Origin: Aquarana catesbeiana
Lineage: Eukaryota; Chordata; Amphibia; Anura; Ranidae
Length of the DNA: 64,000 nt
Direction: 5' to 3'
Assembly (NCBI RefSeq): GCF_042186555.1
Contig: NC_133335.1
Span: forward strand, 180,631,419-180,695,418
Position numbers and translations under genes: made by a program. The notes beneath the pieces were generated by a model. That model had not been told where the DNA came from, searched no databases, and saw only the letters and a list, made by a program, of their open reading frames with translations. Positions 12,930 through 24,322 of this stretch are shown here, in pieces (the stretch's first letter is position 1; every line of letters starts with the position of its first letter).

Positions 12930-15900
12930 TTAAGTACCAATACCCAACAATCTGCCCATGACCAGATCCACCGGGGCCATTCCCGGTACATTCAGCCATG
13001 GCCCCCATAACTTTTCGAATCTCTGAGCGGCACCCCTGTGTTGATAGATTACCTTCTCCTTCCGGAACATATCTCCCATTGTGTTAATCCACTCCTTAAG
13101 TGTAGGGGGATCCTCTGATATCCAATGAGCCATAATTATCTTGCGTGCTTGGAACAGGGATCTAATGACTGCTACCCTAGTACACTCTTCCCAGCCCAAC
13201 TCATCTAGTATATATAAAAGGCAATGTCTCGGGCTTGTGGACACCGAAACCTGAAACACACTGTTTATGGCGCCCACCACCCCTCTCCAATAGGGGTGAA
13301 GCTTTGGGCACCTCCACAGTAGGTGGATCAGGTCTCCGTGATCCCTCTTACATCTGGTACAAATCGGGGTAGGTCGTAAGCCCATAAGAAACAATCTATG
13401 CGGTGTATAATACACTCTGAACAGTAAATACAGATGAGATAATCTATGGGATATATTTAAGGAGCAAGTGGGCACCGCCTGCAGGACCTCCTCCCACTGG
13501 TCTCCATCAATCGGGCCCACCTCCCCCTCCCACTTTTCCAACATACGCAGTGGGTATTTATTCAGGAAGTTTTGTAATAGCATATTATAGCATTGTGATA
13601 TAAAGCCCTTCGTATTAGGCGCTCTTGCTATTAAGTTAAACAATGGAGTCGGAGAGGGGATCCTCTCCGAAGATCTGTCCTGTGCCTTTATAGCATGTTT
13701 TAATTGCATATAATAAAATCTCATAGACTGCGGCAACCCAAATAGACCTTGCAATGATTCAAACGTAAGCAATTTTCCATTGTGGAAGATCTGGCTAAGA
13801 AAGACCACCCCATACCGTTTCCATAGCTTGCCGTGCTGAAGTTTCGCTAGTTCTGGGTATGAGTCATTATCCCAGATAGGGCTATATTCCGTGTATCCCG
13901 TCACCCCCTGCAAATATCTAGTCTTATTCCAGATTTTTTGGATAAGGTTATATGTCGGGAATAATTTGTTTGGCTTCCCAAATACTGTCGACTCCAGGGC
14001 ATTTGACACCGAGTCCCTCCCCACCGTATGTAGCATTATCAATTCAGAAGAGTCACCAATCTCTCCCTCCCTGTCCACTCTTGTGTGAATCATACCTATC
14101 AATTGTTGCAGCTGCGCCGCAATATAATATAACCAAGGATTCGGGAGGGCAAGCCCCCCTTCATCCTTTGCTCTTTGAAGATGTTCAAGTTTAATTCTAG
14201 GTGTGCGGTTTTTCCAAATAAGTGTACGAAACAGGGAGTTGACAATTCTAAACACCTTTAGAGTCACTACCATCGGGGCATTGTGGAGCACATATAACAG
14301 TTGCGGCATGAGGATCATTTTAATGAGATTCACTCTGCCCGTTCCATGTTCCATGTTTTGATCCAGTCTCTGAATCTTTGTAGCAGTGGAGAGACATTCA
14401 GTCGACCATAGTCACAAATGTTGGGTGTCACCTGAATACCCAAGTATTTAAACGACGTAGCCAGTGGCACTGTAATAGAAGTCGGGGGGGGGGGTCCCAC
14501 CCTTGTCAATCAGCATTAGAGAGGATTTAGTCCAGTTTATCTGAAGGCCTGAGTATCTACCAAACTCTCCCACAGTAGCCATTGTCTCCCTGAGAGAACC
14601 CTCCACATCCCCTAGTAATATCATTGTGTCGTCTGCATAAAGCATCATTTTCTCTTGTTTGTTCCCATACTTAAATCCTACAATCCCTGGGTTCGCTCTT
14701 ACTTTGATCGCCAGGGGCTCGATGGCTAATGCAAACAGCAGGGGTGACAAGGGACACCCTTGATGTGTGCCCCGTCCCAACTTAAAAGTGTGGGACATAG
14801 CTCCAGCCGCCCGGATAGTTGCTTGTGGGCTGTGGTACAGCAGACGAACCCAGGAAATATAAGACTCACCAAATCCAAACCAGTGAAGAATCCCCCAGAG
14901 GTAATCCCATCCAACGCTATCGAAAGCTTTCATAGCGTCCAATGAGAGCCCTCTGTCCTACATTATCCGCCGGAGATTGCGTATTAAGGTAAAGCCTCCT
15001 TAGATTGACAGCCGTCGACTTATTAGGCATAAAGCCGGCCTGATCAGGGTGAACAATGCCCGTTATGGCCCCGTTCAGCCTGAGTGTCAGGATTTTGGCC
15101 AGAAGCTTAATATCACTCTGGAGCAGCGAGATGGGTCTGTATGAGCCTGGGTCCATGGGGTCCTTTCCAGGCTTTAATATAAGGACAATGTTAGCCACGG
15201 CCATGGAAGAGGGCAAAGCCCCCCCGCTCCCTAGCCGCGTTAAACACCGCTAAAAGCTTGGGCAGGAGTATATCTGCATATTGCTTATACACTTCCATGG
15301 GTATCCCATCCTCCCCAGGGGCCTTACAGTTGGGAAACACCGCTAGTGCTACCTGTAGCTCTTCTAAGGTAATGAGGGCATCTAGAACCCTTCTTTGTTC
15401 CGCCGTAAGTTGTGGAAAATCAATGTTTTGTAGGTAGTTGGTAAGTTCCGTTTGGGTATATTGTCCAGTCGGGAGATAGGAAGTCTCATAGAATCTAGTC
15501 TGCTCTTCCAGTATTAAGTCGGGGGAGTTCACTATCCTGCCCTCCGCCGTTTTAATAGCTCCGATAGTCGGGGCACGTTGTTGGGAGTTGGCTATCCTGG
15601 CCAGCATGCGCCCTGTGCTTTCCCCTTCCTCATAGAAAGCAACCTTGGAGAAAAAAAAAAAAAAAAAAGAGTTTTTTCTCAGCCGTGGAGGTCAGCAGCC
15701 ACTCATAAACTGATTGAGCCGACTGCCACGCCTCCCTGGCAGAGTCTGTCGGGGCTTGTACATATGCCTCCTCCAGAGCCGCTAACTGTTTTTCAAGGTC
15801 CTCTCTGTGCCCTGAGGAGTTCTTCTTTACCTTATTAATTTCAGAGATAAGTAGCCCCCTAACATAAACCTTAAAAGCGTCCCACATTGTCACCGGGGAG

Positions 15901-16741
15901 TCTGTAAAGTTCCTCCCGTCCAGAAATTCCCCCATGCTCCACTCCATCTCATCGTGTGTCAAAAATAGTTTTAGCCAGTAAGCATTACATTTCCACGGGG
16001 ATCTAGGGAGTGTGGATGGTGGGGATATAATCAAAGATATCACTACATGCGAGTGATCCGAGACACTCTGGGGCTTATACAGCACTTCTGATATGGATGG
16101 GAGCATGGCCAGGTTACCCACAGCAAGGTCAATTCTGGACAATGTCCCATGGGTCTTGGAGAAGCAAGAAAATTGTTTATCAGCAGGATGTTTAAATCTC
16201 CATATATCAATCCAACCCACTTCGTTCAGTAATCTCAGCAATGGAGATTCCCTCGATGCGGCAGAGACCCCAGAATACGGGTGTATGTCCATGGAGGGAC
16301 TCAACCAGCAGTTAAAGTCACCCACTATCAGTAGCGATAAATCCGGCTTGCCCTCCAAATATGTCAGCAGTAGTCGGAGTACCGCCACCGAAAACGGCGG
16401 GGGTATATACACACAGGCCAGAATACAATATACTTTTCCCACTCGGCAATGCAAAAAAATTAATCGGCCCTCGGTATCAACACAGGCATGAATTTCCTGA
16501 AAATCTATGGAATTGTGGATCATTACACTCACACCCCTAGAATAGGAGGTGTGAGTGGAACGATATGCTCTGCCCACCCATGCATATCTAAGGCAACATT
16601 TTGTTTCAGTGGTTAAATGCGTTTTTGTTGCATACATAAAATCATAGGGTGATATTTCTTCATGCATGAGGATACCATCATGCGCTTAAGTGGGGAGCCC
16701 AAACCTCTGACATTCCAAGACACTATTGGTATTTCAGCCAT
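12930..16741 (-). pseudogene. L1 ORF2 (endonuclease/reverse transcriptase), frame-broken
   Basis: ORF2 encodes the enzyme that nicks target DNA and reverse-transcribes L1 RNA. The start ATG at 16741 opens MAEIPIVSWNVRG, the usual AP-endonuclease start, but the frame shifts within about 30 codons. The endonuclease resumes at 16667 with GDFN and SDHSHV, which carry catalytic Asp/Asn and Asp/His. It then runs into an A18/T18 tract at about 15649. The next frames (15607-15191, 15216-14917, 14942-14448) cover the linker and the reverse transcriptase fingers and palm: CKAPGEDGIP, YRPISLL, DAMKAFDSVGW, the GCPLSPLLF motif and the catalytic YADDT. The last frame (14354-12930, 474 codons) is the thumb and C-terminal domain with a Cys/His knuckle (CTRC...H...C). 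At least five frameshifts divide the reading frame, and no piece would make an active enzyme alone. Confidence 0.93.
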
Positions 16742-17404
16742 CTGGAAAAAACAGATATATCCTTAAGGAGGAACACAATAGTAACTCAGGGCACAGAGAG
16801 AAATATGAGAGGTGTAGGTCTCCCCGTTCAGGCAGATTTAGGGGTCTCTCCTGCCACAGACACAAAGTAGGTACAGGCCTCAAGTATAGTGTCCAAGTAC
16901 GGGGCATGATGTCAGAGTAGATGAAAGCCATCTCACAAGTGTCAGGAAATTCATAGTCCTGCGACCACAGCACAGTAGCGTGCAAGTATAGCTGTCGGTA
17001 TAAGCAAAAAAAAGAATATGATACTGCTGAAAAAAAAAGCAAAAAACCAGGCTGTAAACGGGACAACCCTATGAATAAAACCTAGAAACAGGAACCAACA
17101 TGGTAATCTTGATTTACCCCTTGTATAAGGGAAACGCATTTGTTCTTGCCTACTTCACAAGATTGCTCACAAGACACATGGTAATATAACGTCTCCCAGC
17201 AGCATAATACTGGGGATTTCCCCTGAAGTGCAAAATTCACCCATCGGCAGAGAAAGATGTACCGTGAGAAATAGCAACATGTATTCACGTAAACAAAAAG
17301 AGGGGGGGAACCCCAACAGCACCCAGAGGGCAATAAGTGAGCTTCCAACTGCTTTCTTGTAATACTCCTATGTGGGTCTCCAGAGGGGTTCAAGTATGAC
17401 TGAG

Positions 17405-18494
17405 TCAAGCAGGTCTGTCTCCATCTTCATCTCTAGCTTGGTGGCGTAGGGCTTGTTCATTGCGATCCAGCCACGAGGCCGCCTCCTGGGCCTGCTCAAA
17501 GAAATGGGACTGTCTATTCGCTGTAACTCTGAGTTTGGCTGGGTACAACATAGCATAGGGCAGCTGCAAAGCTCGCAGGCGTCTCTTAAAATCCGAGAAT
17601 TTGGCTCTGGATTTCTGTGCCTCCGCAGAGAAGTCAGGGTAAAACAACACTCTAACCCCATTTACATGTATATTGGCTTTTTCCCGTGCGTTTCTCAGCA
17701 CCGCTTCTCTATCGCGATAATGCAGGAGCCGGGCCAGGGTAGGTCTGGGGGGAGCTCCTGGTTGCAGTGGACGGCCAGGTGTGCGATGCGCCTGCTGAAC
17801 TGTGAAGAAAGGGGAAAAAGCTTCCTTCCCAAATATCTCAGTCAGCCATGTTTCCACAAAGGCAGTGGTATGTCTCCCCTGAGTTTTCTCGGGCAGTCTT
17901 ACAATGTGGATATTATTGCAGCGCAGGCAATTTTCCATATCATCAGCTCTATTGTTAGTGTCTTTGGCAAGTTGATAAGCAGCATGTGCCTCACAAGCAA
18001 CTGGCTGGTGTCTGTCCTCTACCTTACTGACCCTGCTCTCCACAGCAGTCGTGCGCTCTCTGATTTTTTGCAAATCCTGTCTTAGCAGGGAGACATCTTC
18101 TCTCAACCCTCCAAATTGCTCTTTAAGGGTATTCACAGAGGCTGTGCACACATGCACAGCCTTAAGTATGTCAGCCAGAGTAGGTTGCACTGAGTCCTCA
18201 GCGTCAGTGTCAGCAGGGAGGAGGGGGAGTTGATCTGTCTGAAAGGCTATGTCTTCACCCCCAGCAGTGTGCAATGTATCCTGTTGTAAAGTCTCATGAA
18301 CTACCACATGTGCCCGTTCAGCGCCCCCCCCCCTGTTTCTCGATCCTGGAGACCCCCCATCTTTTGGGCATAGTACAGCATGTCTTTCGGGTGGTTCCTT
18401 ACCCTGAAGCTTCTGTGTCCCCTTCCAAGGCCTCCCTTGAGTTTGTCACTGCCTTGTGGGCCTCGGCGGCGCCATCTTGGAATTCGGAGGACAT
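17405..18494 (-). pseudogene. L1 ORF1 (RNA-binding chaperone), one frameshift near the N-terminus
   Basis: ORF1 protein forms trimers that coat L1 RNA. The longest open part, 18307-17405 (300 codons), contains a coiled coil (roughly residues 45-110, with heptads around LREDVSLLRQDLQKI), an RRM-like domain beginning NNIHIVRLPEK, and the C-terminal domain (LLHYRDREAVLRNAREK ... LRVTANRQ). These are in the standard L1 order. The likely true start is the ATG at 18494 (MSSEFQDGAAEAHK), in a different frame that stops near 18399, so a frameshift around 18400-18445 separates the first 30 or so codons. There is no ATG at the start of the longer frame, which opens at GTG. ORF2 follows downstream after about 660 bases. 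Confidence 0.88.
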
Positions 18495-19273
18495 GCTTTC
18501 CTCTCCTTTCCTTGCCTTCCCCCCCCCGGTGCAGAGAGCTGGCGGTTGATCCAGGAGGGTGAGGGGGTCTGGGGCTAGCTGGGAAGCCGTTTTGTGGCCG
18601 CGGATCGCTGCTGGGAGAGGATCAAATGGCGGTGCTGCTGCGGAGCTGTGAGGTTCACGTCCTCTCACATGCCGTTGTTGGCCACGCCCCCCAGCAGGGT
18701 GCTTTTAACCCCAAAGAAGGGGTTAAAAACTTCCCTGTTGTGGCACTTCCAAAGCGATTTTCAGGCGCTTCGGAAGCGCTGCCTATTCATTCCAATGAGT
18801 AAGGAGTTTTGGGAGAGCTAAATACAGCGCTCCCAACCGGCCCCAAAGATGCTGCTTGCAGGACTTTTCGGTACGTCCCATAAGTGCACCGCCCGAGTGT
18901 GAAAAGTTACACTTGAATGAATGGGAGGCGCTTCTCAGGCGCTTGGCAGAGGCTATTTCTAGTGCTAAAGAGCCTGAAAACCTCCCCGTGTGAAAGGGGT
19001 CTAAAGGTAGTGTAAGTTTTTATTTTTGCAGTGATATTTGTTTTATTATATCTTTCTAAGTTTTCCTTACTATTTAGTTAGGCCTTGCTAGTTAATTTCT
19101 TTAAAAAAAAATAACTCCGGTGATCATAAAACATTTCATATTGTTCAGGTAGATCCCAACCTCTCAAAGGTTGCCTAACCCTGCTTTAAAGCCTAATGTC
19201 TGAAAAAAAAATGCAAGACAATATTGCCAATAGAAAACCTTATACTATGTGTAATCATTTGTTATCTTAAGTA

Positions 19274-20156
19274 CTGTATTTATCGGCGTATAAAATGTGT
19301 CGGCATGTAACACACACCCCAATTTAAGAGGGAAGTTTCAGGAAAAAAACAAAAACTTTTTTTTTTTTAAATAAACCACTTTAAATTAATAAAATAATGG
19401 TCAGTGAGCATCAATGCATCCTGATCTGTGCTCATCTGCAGCTTCAGTGCAGCCTGATCTGTGCCCATCTGCATCCTGATCTGTGCCCATCTGCAGTCTA
19501 CTCAGTGCCCATCTGCAGCCTTGCTCCTCACTGCAGCATGATTAGTGCCCATCTGAAGCATTGCTCCTCACTGCAGTCTAATCAGTGCCCATCTGAAGCA
19601 TTGCTCCTCACTGCAGCCTGTTTAGTGCCCATCTGAAGCATTGCTCCTCACTGCAGTCTAATCCGTGCCCATCTGAAGCATTGCTCCTCACTGCAGTCTA
19701 ATCCGTGCCCATCTGAAGCACTGCTCCTCACTGCAGTCTAATCCGTGCCCATCTGAAGCATTGCTCCTCACTGCAGCCTGATTAGTGTTCATCTGCAGCC
19801 TTGCCGAAATATAGGCTGCCACCGAGGGGAAGGAGGGTACGAGCACTGCTGAAATAAAGCCGGATCTCCTGTGTACTCGGCTCGGTGTCACGCCCAGTCC
19901 CGCCCCTTGGCCCAGATCCTATGATAGACATAACGCCGATCCAATGCCGGGATGTCAATGCTGGGAGCCGTCCAGGGGGTGGGACTGAGCTTGACTGCGA
20001 GCCGAGCCAAGTACACAGGAGATCCGGCTCTATTTCAGCGGCGCTCGTCCCCTCCTTCCCCTCGGTGGCAGCCTATATCGGTGTATAACATGCACACGCA
20101 ATTTCCCCCCTATTTTAAGGGGGGGGACAGTGCATGTTATACGCCAATAAATACGG
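19274..20156. mobile_element. MITE with CCGTATTTATTGGCGTATAA ends carrying a 40-bp array
   Basis: The left end CTGTATTTATCGGCGTATAA and the right end (inverse of CCGTATTTATTGGCGTATAA) are flanked by TA at 19272-19273 and 20157-20158. Inside are a 40-bp tandem array (about 19395-19800) and, to its right, a pair of inverted segments with GAAGGAGGG and GGAGATCCGGCT words (19805-20080). No transposase is encoded. The ends resemble those of the 5464-6232 element only loosely. Confidence 0.75.
19395..19800. repeat. 40-bp minisatellite
   Basis: The later units are regular 40-mers with the words GTGCCCATCTGAAGCATTGC and TCCTCACTGCAGTCTAATC. The first few units are shorter and more variable. At least six clear full units occur. 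The array lies wholly within the MITE at 19274-20156. Confidence 0.9.
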
Positions 20157-21050
20157 TAATTATACATTTTTTTGCTGAATTATTAGGCACATAGCTAAAA
20201 CATAAAAATTGCTCCTGTCCATAAGGGGTATACATGTGCGAAATCTGAAGCTGTCCTTAAAATTTTTGTTCTTGGATTCAAATATATTTTTGTGCTGCTG
20301 AGACTGTGGGTTAGGGGATTTGAAAAGCCATATAAAAATAGCTTACCCTTTCATACGGTAAAGGAAACTTGCTGGCTGGTTGTTTAGCTTCAAAACTTTG
20401 AGCCACTTCCCTCATTCATGTATGCAGAAAGGAACTTTACTAATCTGCATACATTTCTAGTTTAGTGATTCAAGAAGCATATAAGCTAGTAATCACAAAA
20501 GCCAGGCAACTAGCATTTTCAGAAAGGTTAACTAATGCAGCCCCTATATTTCTCTCATGACAGGTTTCTTTTAATTCCCACTTTTGACTCTGGCACCTTG
20601 CTGTAATTACAGTAAAATCAATATTAATCAGCCACCTCGTGTAAATGTTAAAACAGTGTAAATAATGGCCCCAATTATCTGGCAAGTATTCAATTTAAGT
20701 GGAACTTTAGGCAAACAGCTAAAAGCAGAGTTAAAATGCATAAATGTGAATTGTTTTAAAGGCAAAGGATTTGTAATTCCATCAAGCCAGTTTTGTGATC
20801 CAGGCACCTCTTCCAGGCATTACGGATTTGTTCTGAACCACCTGACCCCCATAATGTTTAAGGAGCAGCAGCATACACATGAGATCATCCCTCTGCTCTG
20901 CTCTTCTTTTACAGTGTTGACATTGTTAGACTTCTAAATTAGGCCTAAATGTATCTATTTATTTATCTATTTTCTAAATTAGGCCTAAATTTATAAATGT
21001 ATTCATCTATTTTTCATTTCTGGCACACCTGAGATTTACACAGTCCTTAC
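20157..21050. other. Non-coding stretch with fragments of a dispersed repeat
   Basis: No gene is seen. The segment 20480-20580 (GCCAGGCAACTAGCATTTT, then TATTTCTCTCATGACAGGTTTC) matches 37090-37175 in the same orientation, so both are copies of one unclassified repeat. Near 20930-21000 a 30-base AT-rich segment containing TCTAAATTAGGCCTAAAT occurs twice in tandem. Confidence 0.5.
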
Positions 21051-23063
21051 CAGGGCTTTTTTTCTCAGAGAAAAGGTGCAGGAACTCACCCTCTCTGTCC
21101 AACTCTCCGCCCCAACCACGCCCAAACCCTGCCCCCAGCCACACCCAAACTCCACCCCCAGCCACACCTTCCTTAGAGGAGAGACAGCAGCGCCAAAAAA
21201 TTGTAATGAGTTAAGACTTAGAATTGACATAAGGCAAATTCCCCAAAATCCCCCCCAGCTCTCCTCTCTTCTGACCTCGCCCTCCACACACTTTCTCAGC
21301 TCCCCTTTCATCACAAGTTCCCCCAAGCTCTCCTCTGTGTACAAAGCTCTCCCCTCTGCTAAACGCACACAAACTTTACCTCTCTGCACATATTCCCCCT
21401 CCCCCACACACTTTCACAGTGCAATCCTCTCTGAATGAACTCAGTCTCTGCAAAGCTCTCCCTACAAAAAAAATCCCCCTTCCCAGCACAAATCTCCTTC
21501 CACCCCACAAATCCATATCACAGCACAGCTCCTCATCCCAGCAAAAATACCCCACCCCAACATCCCCCAAGCATAAATCCTCCTCCCAGTACAAAATTCT
21601 CTCTCCCAAATCTCCCCTTCCAGCACAACATGCTCCCCATCCTGGAACAATTCCTCTCCCCTTGTCTTCATTCCTCCAAGCCCCTCCTACACAAGTCCTC
21701 TCCCCAGTTCACATATCTTCCTACCTAAATCCCCCCTGCCAGTACAAACTTTTCGCCCACAAACACAAATCCTTTCCCCCTTTCTAATCCAAATTCAAAC
21801 CTCCATACTGTCCCAGTTTTAATGGGCCTTTCCTGAGATTTAAACAAAATCCCAACGTCCCATGAATCCAGGCTGAGTCCTGGAGCCCAGTGCTGGAACA
21901 AGTTCTGGCACTAGGCTCCACTAACTTGTCAAGCAGGAGCTTCGAAGGTAAATGTCCTCCATCTCTTGGGGTCCCAGATGCCATGATCATGCCCTCTGTG
22001 AGAAGGAGAATATCTGGGAGGGACAGGGCTAGTGCTGGAAGGGGGGGGCTAGGGTTAGTGCTGGAAGGGGGGGCTAGGGTTAGTGCTGGAAGGGGGGGGC
22101 TAGGGTTAGTGCTGGAAGGGGGGGTGGGGCTAGTGCTAGAAGGGGGGGCGAGGGCTAGTGCTGGAAGTCGGAGAGGGCTAGTGCTGGAAGGGGGGCTAGG
22201 GTTAGTGCTGGAAGGGGGGGGAGAGGGCTAGTGCTGGAAGGGGGGAGAGGGCTAGTGCTGGAAGGGGGAGGGGGGAGAGGGCTAGTGCTGGAAGGGGTGG
22301 GCTAGTGCTGAAAGGGGGAGGGGGGAGAGGGCTAGTGCTGGACGGGGGGAGAGGGCTAGTGTTGGAAGGGGGGAGGTCTAGTGCTGGAAGGGGGGAGGGC
22401 TAGTGCGGGAAGGGGGAGGGCTAGTGCTGGAAGGGGGAGAGGGTTAATGCTGGAAGGGGGAGGGGGGAGAGGGCTAGTGCTGGAAGGGGGGGCTAGTGCT
22501 GAAAGGGGGAAGGGGAGAGGGCTAGTGCTGGAAGGGGGAGAGGGCTAGTGCTGAATGGGGGGGAGGGCTAGTGCTGGAAGAGGGGGAGGGCTAGTGCTGG
22601 AAGGGGGAGGGCTAGTGCTGGAAGGGGGGGAGGGCTAGTGCGGGGTGGGGGGGTAGTGCTGGAAGGGGGGGCTAGTGCTGGAAGGGGGGGTTGGAAATGT
22701 GCTGGGGGGAGAGGGGGGCTAGTAATGTGCTGGGGGGAGAGGGGGGCTAGTGCTGGAAGGGGGGGTGAAAGGGCTAGTGCTGGAAGGGGGGAAGGGGGGA
22801 GAGGGCTAGTGCTGGAAGGGGGAGAGGGCATAAAGCATAGAAAAGTTTGTACAGACCTGAAGTCAGCGTGTGTTCCCGCTCCCCCTCCTCTTGTGTATAC
22901 AGAGCTGAAGGAGGAGGGGGTGACAGCTTCGTTCTGCTGTGTGTGAGTGAGACATGCATCTGATGATTGTGCAGACAGCAGTCATGTCACTCCCAGAAGA
23001 GGAGAAGGCTGCCAGAGGTTCCGGAACGCAGTTCCGGTGAGTTCCGGCTGAAAAAAAGCCCCG
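21051..23063. mobile_element. hAT-type non-autonomous element with 8-bp target duplication
   Basis: The left end CAGGGCTTTTTTTC and the right end (inverse of CGGGGCTTTTTTTC) are bordered by a perfect 8-bp duplication, GTCCTTAC, at 21043-21050 and 23064-23071. Near both ends sits a GAACTCACC / GGTGAGTTCC pair, extending the inverted repeat. The interior comprises a C-rich segment (21260-21790), a G-rich minisatellite (22022-22835) and unique sequence. No transposase domain is present, and the frames on both strands are low-complexity. An 8-bp duplication with CAG.G ends is the signature of hAT mobilisation. Confidence 0.88.
22022..22835. repeat. G-rich minisatellite, unit GCTAGTGCTGGAAGGGGG
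   Basis: About 35-40 units of 16-28 bases share the core GGCTAGTGCTGGAA followed by 4-8 G, with some units extended by GAGAGG or a second G run. Every unit brings at least one G4+ run, so four or more runs fall within 60-80 bases almost everywhere. That gives strong G-quadruplex potential on the + strand. The array is confined to the hAT-type element. Confidence 0.93.
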
Positions 23064-23451
23064 GTCCTTACCACATAGCACAGCCAGATTAGTGTCCTCA
23101 CTTTTCTTGACAGAATTTAGAGCTTGGTCACCTCCCTGACCCAGCCTGTGACTGGACAATGAAGCAGCAGGCTGATGGACTAATCACTCTGCTCTCTCCA
23201 CATATCAGCACTAACCTATAGCCACACCCCAGCCAAAAAAGGCAGAAAACCCACATGCATGCCTGTAGACATTTAAATAGGCCGAGTACACAAAGCAAGC
23301 TGTAAAGCTGCACTTCAAGACCTACAGATACACTTGTAACCTGAATAGAACTCCATTGATTGACATTTCCCAGGTTGAAACCCTTCAAAAGATAAACAAC
23401 AGATCACCTAAGGTAGTTCCATCTCTGCAACATTGTATCGATTCTGTATAG

Positions 23452-24178
23452 CAGTGTTTCTCAACTGGCTTCCTCCGAGGTGCCACAAGCATGGGACCCA
23501 GTTTGCCCTGGATCAACGTCATGAGATGCCATGGTGAGGGCACAAAGCATCACTCATTGCTATGGTAATTGTAGACTAGCTGGCTCATCAACACCATGGC
23601 AACACATGACTCTGGTCCAGGGCGGGCTGCAAGCAGGGTGCTCCTAGCATTCAGGAGAAGACTGAAGTCAACCTCCCACAGAACTCCTCCACCTCCCACC
23701 CTCTCCTGGAGCCAGAGGTAGGCCTCTGATGTGAAGAGGTGACTATATGATTGGGAGCACTGTAATGGGAGGATTGCTTGACTGGGGGCTCTGTGATTGG
23801 GGTGTCTTGGATGTGACGGGGGGACTCTGTGGTGATGTGATGAAGAGACTCTCTCATATATAGGGGCCTCTGATGTGTTTATGGACGCCCATTTAAAAGG
23901 GGGACTCTGATGTGATGGAGGGGGGGGAGGGTCTCTGTTGTGGAGGGACCGATTCTGATGTGCTAGAGGATCTCTGATGTGAAGGGGGTATTCTGATATG
24001 ATGGGGGTTTCTGATATGATGGGGGAACCTCTGATGCTAAAGGGGCTTCTGATGTGAAGTTATTTTCATCAAGGTGGTTGTGTGAATTCTCCCAGGCTCA
24101 GGTTTTCTATTAATAGGTAACATTTACGTTTTTTTTTTTCTTTGGATGCCGTGATTGAAAAAAGGTTGAGAAATACTG
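23452..24178. mobile_element. hAT-type non-autonomous element with 8-bp target duplication
   Basis: The left end CAGTGTTTCTCAAC and the right end (inverse of CAGTATTTCTCAAC) are flanked by a perfect 8-bp duplication, CTGTATAG, at 23444-23451 and 24179-24186. The centre (about 23720-24060) is a degenerate tandem repeat of TCTGATGTGATGGGGG-like units. There is no coding capacity. Confidence 0.9.
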
Positions 24179-24322
24179 CTGTATAGCAGTTCATTCTCTG
24201 CAGTAGCGGGTTCATTAAATTGTTGTGGTGAGCACAGGAATCTCCATTAACTTGTACACAGTTCAGAGGTCTTCCTCATATTATTTTTTCTTCTGGTCAA
24301 ATGATTTTAGCCTATAGTATTT

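Larger units (their letters stand above)
12702..18692 (-). mobile_element. Nearly full-length L1 retrotransposon
   Basis: On the - strand the order is a short 5' leader, ORF1, ORF2, and a 3' end closing in a poly(A) tract (T14 on the + strand at 12698-12711). The target site duplication is AGCAGGGCGCTTTT at 12688-12701 against AGCAGGGTGCTTTT at 18693-18706, with one mismatch. The length of about 6.0 kb is full length for the clade. Both ORFs carry frameshifts, so the copy is inactive as read. Several breaks sit next to homopolymers (A18 at 15649, C7 near 15216, G10 near 14484), so assembly indels are a second possibility for those. Confidence 0.93.
12591..19001. mobile_element. TA-flanked MITE split by an L1
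   Basis: The ends GACCCCTTTCAAACTGGGG and (inverted) GACCCCTTTCACACGGGG are flanked by TA at 12589-12590 and 19002-19003. The element's own sequence is only about 420 bp (12591-12701 and 18707-19001). Its two halves share GCGCTT-rich palindromic words, and the remainder is the inserted L1 described separately. The L1 target duplication lies within this MITE, so the MITE is older than the L1. Confidence 0.8.

Noticed and set aside
21036..21787. Overlapping 70-120 codon frames on both strands
   Set aside because: They derive from a C-rich segment inside a hAT-type element and lack any domain.
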